From positions 1-28,689 of the forward strand of contig CAZOGW010000028.1 in the NCBI GenBank assembly GCA_964579415.1: DNA of 28,689 nt, read 5' to 3'. A model generated the notes under the pieces. That model did not search any database. It saw only the letters and a list, made by a program, of their open reading frames with translations, and was not told the DNA's origin. The first letter of the stretch is position 1, and every line of letters starts with the position of its first letter. A program made the translations under genes and the position numbers. Of this stretch, positions 26,401 to 28,689 are shown in pieces. This DNA comes from CAZOGW01 sp964579415 (GTDB lineage: Bacteria; Actinomycetota; Acidimicrobiia; Spongiisociales; UBA5794).

Positions 26401-26625
26401 GTCGCCGAGCACCGACCTCAGGTTGAAGACGTAGCTCTGCAGCGTGCTCCTGGCACCGGACGTCGCCTGCTCACCCCAGACGCCTTCGATGAGAACGTCG
26501 AAGGGCACCACCCGGGCGGCGTCGAGGATCAGCAGGGCGAGCACGGTCCGTTGCTTCCTGCCGCCCAGGCGTATGGGCCGGCCATCGATGCTCGCCGTCA
26601 CCGGACCGAGGACGCGTAGATCCAT
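20479..26625 (-). CDS. Giant SARP/BTAD regulator with cyclase-like, pseudokinase, STAND ATPase and WD40 domains
   Basis: The start is placed at the ATG at 26625 (MDLRVLGPV), where SARP-type winged-helix proteins normally begin; in-frame ATGs at 26694 and 26808 are possible but lack ribosome sites. Domains in the 2048-aa product: winged helix 1-95; BTAD helices about 100-245; class III cyclase homology about 250-410 (metal Asp259 in TDIE and Asp302 in GDG, other catalytic positions unlike active enzymes); kinase fold about 438-675 with Lys468; nSTAND about 688-1130 with Walker A GPSGIGKSS (730-738) and Walker B LLIIDQFEE (814-822); one membrane segment about 1134-1156; WD40 repeats about 1210-1890; and a C-terminal beta domain (about 1918-2048) ending in FATKPWHHVP. 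The kinase lacks the HRD and DFG aspartates. It is probably a membrane-anchored signal-responsive activator. Its targets are unknown; the downstream same-strand genes are candidates. Confidence 0.88.
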   Translation of the reverse strand: MDLRVLGPVTASIDGRPIRLGGRKQRTVLALLILDAARVVPFDVLIEGVWGEQATSGARSTLQSYVFNLRSVLGDRVVTESGGYRLAVETDDVDAVRFESAVDTAATLVAARPFEAADLLRNSLAMWTGSPYGDVAPSVPLQAEARRLEEVRLRALEDTVEAELALGRHAALLPELEVLTTEFPLSERFRAHQMVALYRAGRQSEALRAYDRARRHLIELGLDPWPRLRTLEQRILEHDPDLEIQVVPDVRALALLMTDIEKAGLLWESRPDETAQLMSRHHRIVDDAVHEAGGRVVRRSGDGVLATLTTVDQAVDAAHRVRALDGPDGPGVRMAIDAGEVELRGDEVAGPPLQRCSRLLSAGHGGQILLSDDAHAALAASNGTGWKVKALGEHRFDGLGRHLHVFQLLVDGVEDTFPPLRTDQPTPPATAWRRNVRGYELRQKVGGGRHGLVYRAYQPSVGREVAVKVIRPEHANQPDFVRRFEAEAHLVARLEHPHIVPLYDYWRDPDGAFLVTRWLHGGSLENALTGEPWDIERASRLLEQVGDALAYARRSGVAHGALKPGDILLDDDGNGYVAGFGIAAADNHPGTLGGHVPPDVDHGAQLPERSDVHGLGMIALELLTGTAPPPEPDRIPELARHLPAGAAIARACSPDPQARHASIEDFLAAVREARESEAGEAEVTDLAVRNPYKGLRAFQEPDAADFHGRADLVDEITTVVEAHRVVAVVGPSGIGKSSLVRAGLIPRLRSGAGAGLPWLVTDMIPGAYPLEELERALRRVAVRQPGELIEGVADSRYSLAQVARRVLPTGTRALLIIDQFEELFTLTTDDAARQHLIDALIALGGDHDSTLSVLVTLRSDHLDHPLRSPELGELLARATVMVAAPRRDDLVAAIVRPAAAVGVRFEPGLVERAVSEVGDEPGGLPLLQHALTELFSDRSGAVVTLADYERSGGVLGALGGRADAIYAGLDTAQQDAARQILLRLVTVNENAGDTRRRVTLRELRSLPVHGVSVDTVLGAFAAHRLLTFDRHPVTRAPTVEVAHEALLTRWDRLRDWIDDRREELLARRRLAEAVEEWERAGRDDGYLLTETRLARFETLAGGDLTVSGPEQAYLDASRDVADRRARVRRQARRWLVAGLATGLITTTALAGFALASRQRAADAATTARARELATASIAVVDADPTLSKLLAVASVDAAEPTAESVRALHSAWGADSVVDRYPGPSRDLGTLHTDLHPGGDLLLATGWADFMPGANYLEVYDLRRDQVMWTYETSHPSARPGRAIFSPDGSTVVAGVQWNAGDPAQPVPEALGAHILDTVTGELLDRIDLGRCGGIVDAMSATHLLVKTLRHEEAAATCDWFGEMAVELVDMRTGAARTVVADGINWSDGAVMSSDGRYAAFDDFGTQEFKVVDLAGDETLLSFSSQPPRYVRAMSPDGSLIAYGDNPIEIWDVHRGEMVASYAGHETTSFYVRFDPSGETAYSTGGDGSLHIWDATTGTTLTVVPHAGHLRPSATGDGRILVTRVDETAALVDTSPRGEVAALATCPGTVQRDTLRVAGRHAVVAVFCGDDVTATTHVLDLDSGRVLYTLPGHGGTALSVSPDGTRFARQEGDGIMNGPVTIRDLATGEVLVELEGMCTWDSTSPDPIGPRPQCREYPETPFRLLADRLRWSPDMTMIADTTVTTAVVWDTATGRLLYTEPHSPADYAFDVVFTLDSAELVISGGHSVRSVDTATWEAGRHVPNNSGGGYALGLIGFSPDGSTLLGEGSANGDPQGTLTWLDGDSLLGTAEVHPTHDASVASRAVSPDWRLVATGGSDGLVRVWDAATGALWQEISLDSGRAAAGVAFVNEHNLAVALDGGDVVVVTLDTDELVGIVRRSLTRGFTAGECERFGFGDNCPTLAELRGTSAGADSTALDGEYRIEWTTDELATILAAEVPDQYASADDARATWTVVGRDHRGPGTHTIRFARGRWDHTVTAGDAEWTCTGAYTETGGRLQLVPERGDCGLARLFSARFELDGSQLRFHDFDGRPLDRVLFATKPWHHVP

Positions 26626-26829
26626 CTCGGGAAAGTACTCATCGACTGGGGCGTCATGCCGGTTGACGGGCATGACATCTGCGGCCCGTTCCATGCGGGA
26701 GAAGCTACGGCGCCCGGCTCCAAGATCGATCCAGGCATGTCCAGCATCTGACGCGGCACCCACAAAGAGGTGCGTGAGGCGCCGACACCGCTCCGCGCGA
26801 GGCGCCATCGAGCCGTCCCCGGCGGGTTC

Positions 26830-27192
26830 TCAGCCTCCCGAGTCTCCGCTGGCCGCGGGGGCCACGGCGGTCAGGATCTCGTCGGCTCGCCGGTCCACGA
26901 CTCTGGTCACGGCTTGCTGTCCCGCCCCGAAGACGAGGGCGAGAGCGAACAGCGCCGGCATGGAGGTGGGCAGGAAGTCGGAAAGGACCGCGGTGCTGAC
27001 GATCGCCAACCCGGTGACGGTCACGAGGGGGGCGAAAGTGATCTTGAGCACGGCCTGGGCCAGCGGCAGGTTGAAGGGGCTGAAGTCCGGGTTCATCTGG
27101 GAGTGGGCGGGGGCGCTCGACCTGGAGGTCAACGCTTGGTGGAGAGGCAAGGTTTGTCTTTCCGATCCCGGTGCGTGCGGAGCGTTGGCCAT
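26830..27192 (-). CDS. Small membrane protein of unknown function
   Basis: The frame gives 120 aa from the ATG at 27192 or 88 aa from the ATG at 27096; neither has a clear ribosome site, so the start is uncertain. Two hydrophobic segments follow PFNLPLAQAVLKITF: one about TFAPLVTVTGLAIVSTAVL and one about MPALFALALVFGAG, then QQAVTRVVDRRADE. The tail is short and acidic/Ala-rich. Two transmembrane helices with both ends on the same side are predicted. The gene diverges from the PNPOx-like gene across 45 bases and lies upstream of the giant regulator on the same strand, 204 bases away. I do not recognise a family. Confidence 0.6.
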   Translation of the reverse strand: MANAPHAPGSERQTLPLHQALTSRSSAPAHSQMNPDFSPFNLPLAQAVLKITFAPLVTVTGLAIVSTAVLSDFLPTSMPALFALALVFGAGQQAVTRVVDRRADEILTAVAPAASGDSGG

Positions 27193-27237
27193 GGGCCGCG
27201 GCTGTGTAGTCTCGGTGGGTCTAGGGGAGGAGCCAAT

Positions 27238-27864
27238 GTGCCCGATGTGTATCGAGCGGCGCAGCGAGCGTTCCAGGACCGGTTCGACACCCGGCGACTC
27301 GCCGATCGGCTGGCCCAGTCCACTTCGGATGTGATCAACCCGGCTTTCAAGGCCTTCATCGAGGAACGCGACATGTTCTTCATCGCCACCGCCGACGAGG
27401 AGGGGTGGCCCGATGCCTCGTACAAGGGAGGCGAGCCAGGGTTCGTGCGGGTCCTCGACGAGCACACTTTGGCGTTCCCGGTATACGACGGCAACGGCAT
27501 GTACCTCACCGTGGGCAACCTATCCGCCAACCCCCGTGTCGGTTTGCTGTTCGTCGACTTCGAGGTCGGGACCCGGCTGAGGATGAACGGCCACGCCTCC
27601 GTCGATCCCGCCGATCCGCTCATCGAGACTTACCCGGGTGCGCAGCTCGTCGCCCGGGTACGGGCCGACAAGGTGTTCGCCAACTGCCGCCGCTACGTCC
27701 ACCGCTACACCCTGGTCGCCAGGTCACCGTTCGTCCCCAGCGCCGGCATCGACCCTCCGGTGCCGGACTGGAAGCTCGACGAATGGTTCGCCGGAACGCT
27801 GCCCGACGGTGACCCGGCGCTCGACCCGGACCATCCCAGCGCACCGTCGATACCCAGGTTCTGA
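27238..27864 (+). CDS. Pyridoxamine 5'-phosphate oxidase-like FMN-binding protein
   Basis: The GTG at 27238 is chosen because GGGGAGGAG ends five bases upstream and the frame reads VPDVYRAAQRAFQDRFDTRR. An overlapping ATG two bases earlier is in another frame that is not conserved-looking. The 208-aa product has the split-barrel flavin-binding pattern: AFIEERDMFFIATADEEGWP, DASYKGGEPGFVRVLDEHTL, then MYLTVGNLSANPRVGLLFVD and a GTRLRMNGHASV strand, ending with a Trp-rich C-terminal stretch (PVPDWKLDEWF). Family members bind FMN or F420 and act as oxidases or reductases on varied substrates, or as flavin carriers. True PNPOx is not implied. An isochorismatase-like gene follows after 44 bases on the same strand, so the two are likely cotranscribed. 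Confidence 0.85.
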   Translation: MPDVYRAAQRAFQDRFDTRRLADRLAQSTSDVINPAFKAFIEERDMFFIATADEEGWPDASYKGGEPGFVRVLDEHTLAFPVYDGNGMYLTVGNLSANPRVGLLFVDFEVGTRLRMNGHASVDPADPLIETYPGAQLVARVRADKVFANCRRYVHRYTLVARSPFVPSAGIDPPVPDWKLDEWFAGTLPDGDPALDPDHPSAPSIPRF

Positions 27865-27908
27865 CCGGGTGCCGGTCGGAGGCGCGACGCCCATCAGGAG
27901 CTGTCAGT

Positions 27909-28493
27909 ATGGAAGGCATGGAGATCGAAGCCGACGCCACACTTCTCGTCATCGATGTGCAGGAAGGGTTCTCCTCGCCGTCGTGGGGTACCCGCAACAA
28001 TCCAAATGCCGAGGTCAACATCGCCCGCCTCGGCGCAGCCTGGGTCGAGAGTGGCCGGTCGGTTGTGGTGGTGCGCCACGACTCGGTGGAGCCGGGCTCC
28101 CCGCTGCGACCGGGCGAGCCGGGGAATGCGCTGCAGGCCGCCGTCGCCGACCTGCCGCACGACCTGTTCGTCGCCAAACACGTCAACTCGGCGTTCTACG
28201 GCACCCCGGAGTTGGAGCCGTGGCTACGTGAGCGGGGCATCGGACAGGTCGTGATCGTCGGTATCCAGACCAACCAGTGCGTCGAGACCACGGCCCGGAT
28301 GGCGGGCAACCTCGGGTTCGACACCATCGTCCCCCTTGACGCCACCCACACGTTCGACCTGAGCGGTCCCGGCGGCGTCACGCTCACCGCCGACCAACTC
28401 GCTGCCGCCACCGCGGTCAATCTCGATGGTGGCGGCTTCGCCCGCGTCGTCTCCACCGACGACGTGCTCGACGCACTCGGCGACGCCGAGTAG
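27909..28493 (+). CDS. Isochorismatase-family cysteine hydrolase
   Basis: The 194-aa product starts at the ATG at 27909, with AGGAG eight bases upstream; a second ATG three codons later lacks proper spacing. The Asp-Lys-Cys catalytic set of the family is present: Asp in LLVIDVQEGF (about residue 16), Lys in FVAKHVNSAFYGT (about 90) and Cys in GIQTNQCVETTARMAGNLGF (about 123). The length and single alpha/beta domain fit the nicotinamidase/isochorismatase superfamily. Members cleave amides or vinyl ethers; the specific substrate cannot be told. The neighbouring PNPOx-like gene suggests a small redox or catabolic operon. The next gene begins seven bases after its stop. Confidence 0.88.
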   Translation: MEGMEIEADATLLVIDVQEGFSSPSWGTRNNPNAEVNIARLGAAWVESGRSVVVVRHDSVEPGSPLRPGEPGNALQAAVADLPHDLFVAKHVNSAFYGTPELEPWLRERGIGQVVIVGIQTNQCVETTARMAGNLGFDTIVPLDATHTFDLSGPGGVTLTADQLAAATAVNLDGGGFARVVSTDDVLDALGDAE

Positions 28494-28500
28494 CACGGAC

Positions 28501-28689
28501 ATGGACGAACCTGGCGGAGAGTCGTTCCAGACTTACCGGGTGGCGTCGCCGGGGATCGCACACGATGTCCAACTGGGTCCGGTGCGTGGCCCCGGAGTGC
28601 TGCTGTTGCATGATGGGTCTTCATGGCGCGCTCACCGTCGGCTCGCGGTCAGCTCAACGCGGACCTGGGACGAAGACCCCCTCCGTCCG
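28501..28689 (+). CDS. Partial gene at window end, possible alpha/beta hydrolase
   Basis: An ATG at 28501, seven bases after the preceding stop, opens a frame that runs for 63 codons to the window edge. It begins MDEPGGESFQTYRVASPG and contains GPVRGPGVLLLHDGSSW, which resembles the first strand and HE/HD turn of dienelactone hydrolase-like proteins (GxGVLLLHE). Downstream of that turn the sequence is not clearly family-like, so a frameshift or another family is possible. The ribosome site is weak and coupling to the hydrolase gene is likely. The protein is truncated by the window. Confidence 0.4.
   Translation, partial: MDEPGGESFQTYRVASPGIAHDVQLGPVRGPGVLLLHDGSSWRAHRRLAVSSTRTWDEDPLRP

Noticed and set aside
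1..28689. CRISPR arrays, insertion sequences, tRNA or rRNA genes
   Set aside because: I looked for regular repeat-spacer units, transposase motifs with flanking inverted repeats, and tRNA-like cloverleaf sequence with a T-loop, and saw none; a covariance-model scan was not possible.

Overview
The window is very GC-rich DNA with strong G/C bias at third codon positions, several GTG starts and dense antisense shadow frames. Together with a giant SARP/BTAD-type regulator carrying cyclase-like, kinase-like, STAND-ATPase and WD40 parts, and a lipoprotein serpin remnant, this points to a high-GC actinobacterium. I would guess an Acidimicrobiia-like lineage, but that is inference from style. I saw no tRNA, rRNA, CRISPR array, transposase or phage structural gene.

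Left part (1-7346), mostly plus strand. A polytopic membrane protein with a C-terminal patatin-like hydrolase domain (153-3482) converges on a minus-strand SAM methyltransferase (3582-4634) across a strong hairpin. The methyltransferase is divergent from a PadR-family repressor (4706-5371). The short space between them holds two tandem copies of an ATACTC-N7-GAGTA operator, one of them lying inside a well-formed promoter for the methyltransferase. Then come the two ends of a lipoprotein serpin joined out of frame (5427-6069) and a protein with two peptidoglycan-binding repeats and a beta-rich tail (6240-7346).

Central part (7386-18931), all minus strand. Four large genes of unknown function lie in one tightly coupled transcription unit: a DUF6603 protein, then proteins of 1089, 1533 and 573 aa. 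Adjacent genes overlap by 4 nt, are separated by 13 nt, or overlap by 1 nt. The three large proteins contain highly patterned motifs that I recognise from uncharacterised families but cannot connect to a known function. This cassette, possibly with the convergent peptidoglycan-binding gene, is the best candidate for an undescribed multi-protein system. A possible 49-aa gene overlaps the DUF6603 start.

Right part (19314-28689). A secreted protein (19734-20291) is followed, in the same frame and with only its amber codon between, by a DUF3060 beta-repeat domain that has no convincing start of its own. This is either stop-codon readthrough or a broken fusion gene. Upstream on the same strand is the 2048-aa regulator (20479-26625), whose kinase domain has lost the HRD and DFG aspartates. 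Beyond it are a small membrane protein (minus), and on the plus strand a PNPOx-like FMN protein, an isochorismatase-type cysteine hydrolase and the start of a further gene cut by the window end.

The regulator, the secreted/DUF3060 pair and the four-gene cassette are all on the minus strand in one run from 26625 to 7386. A regulator-to-effector relationship is plausible but not shown by the sequence.
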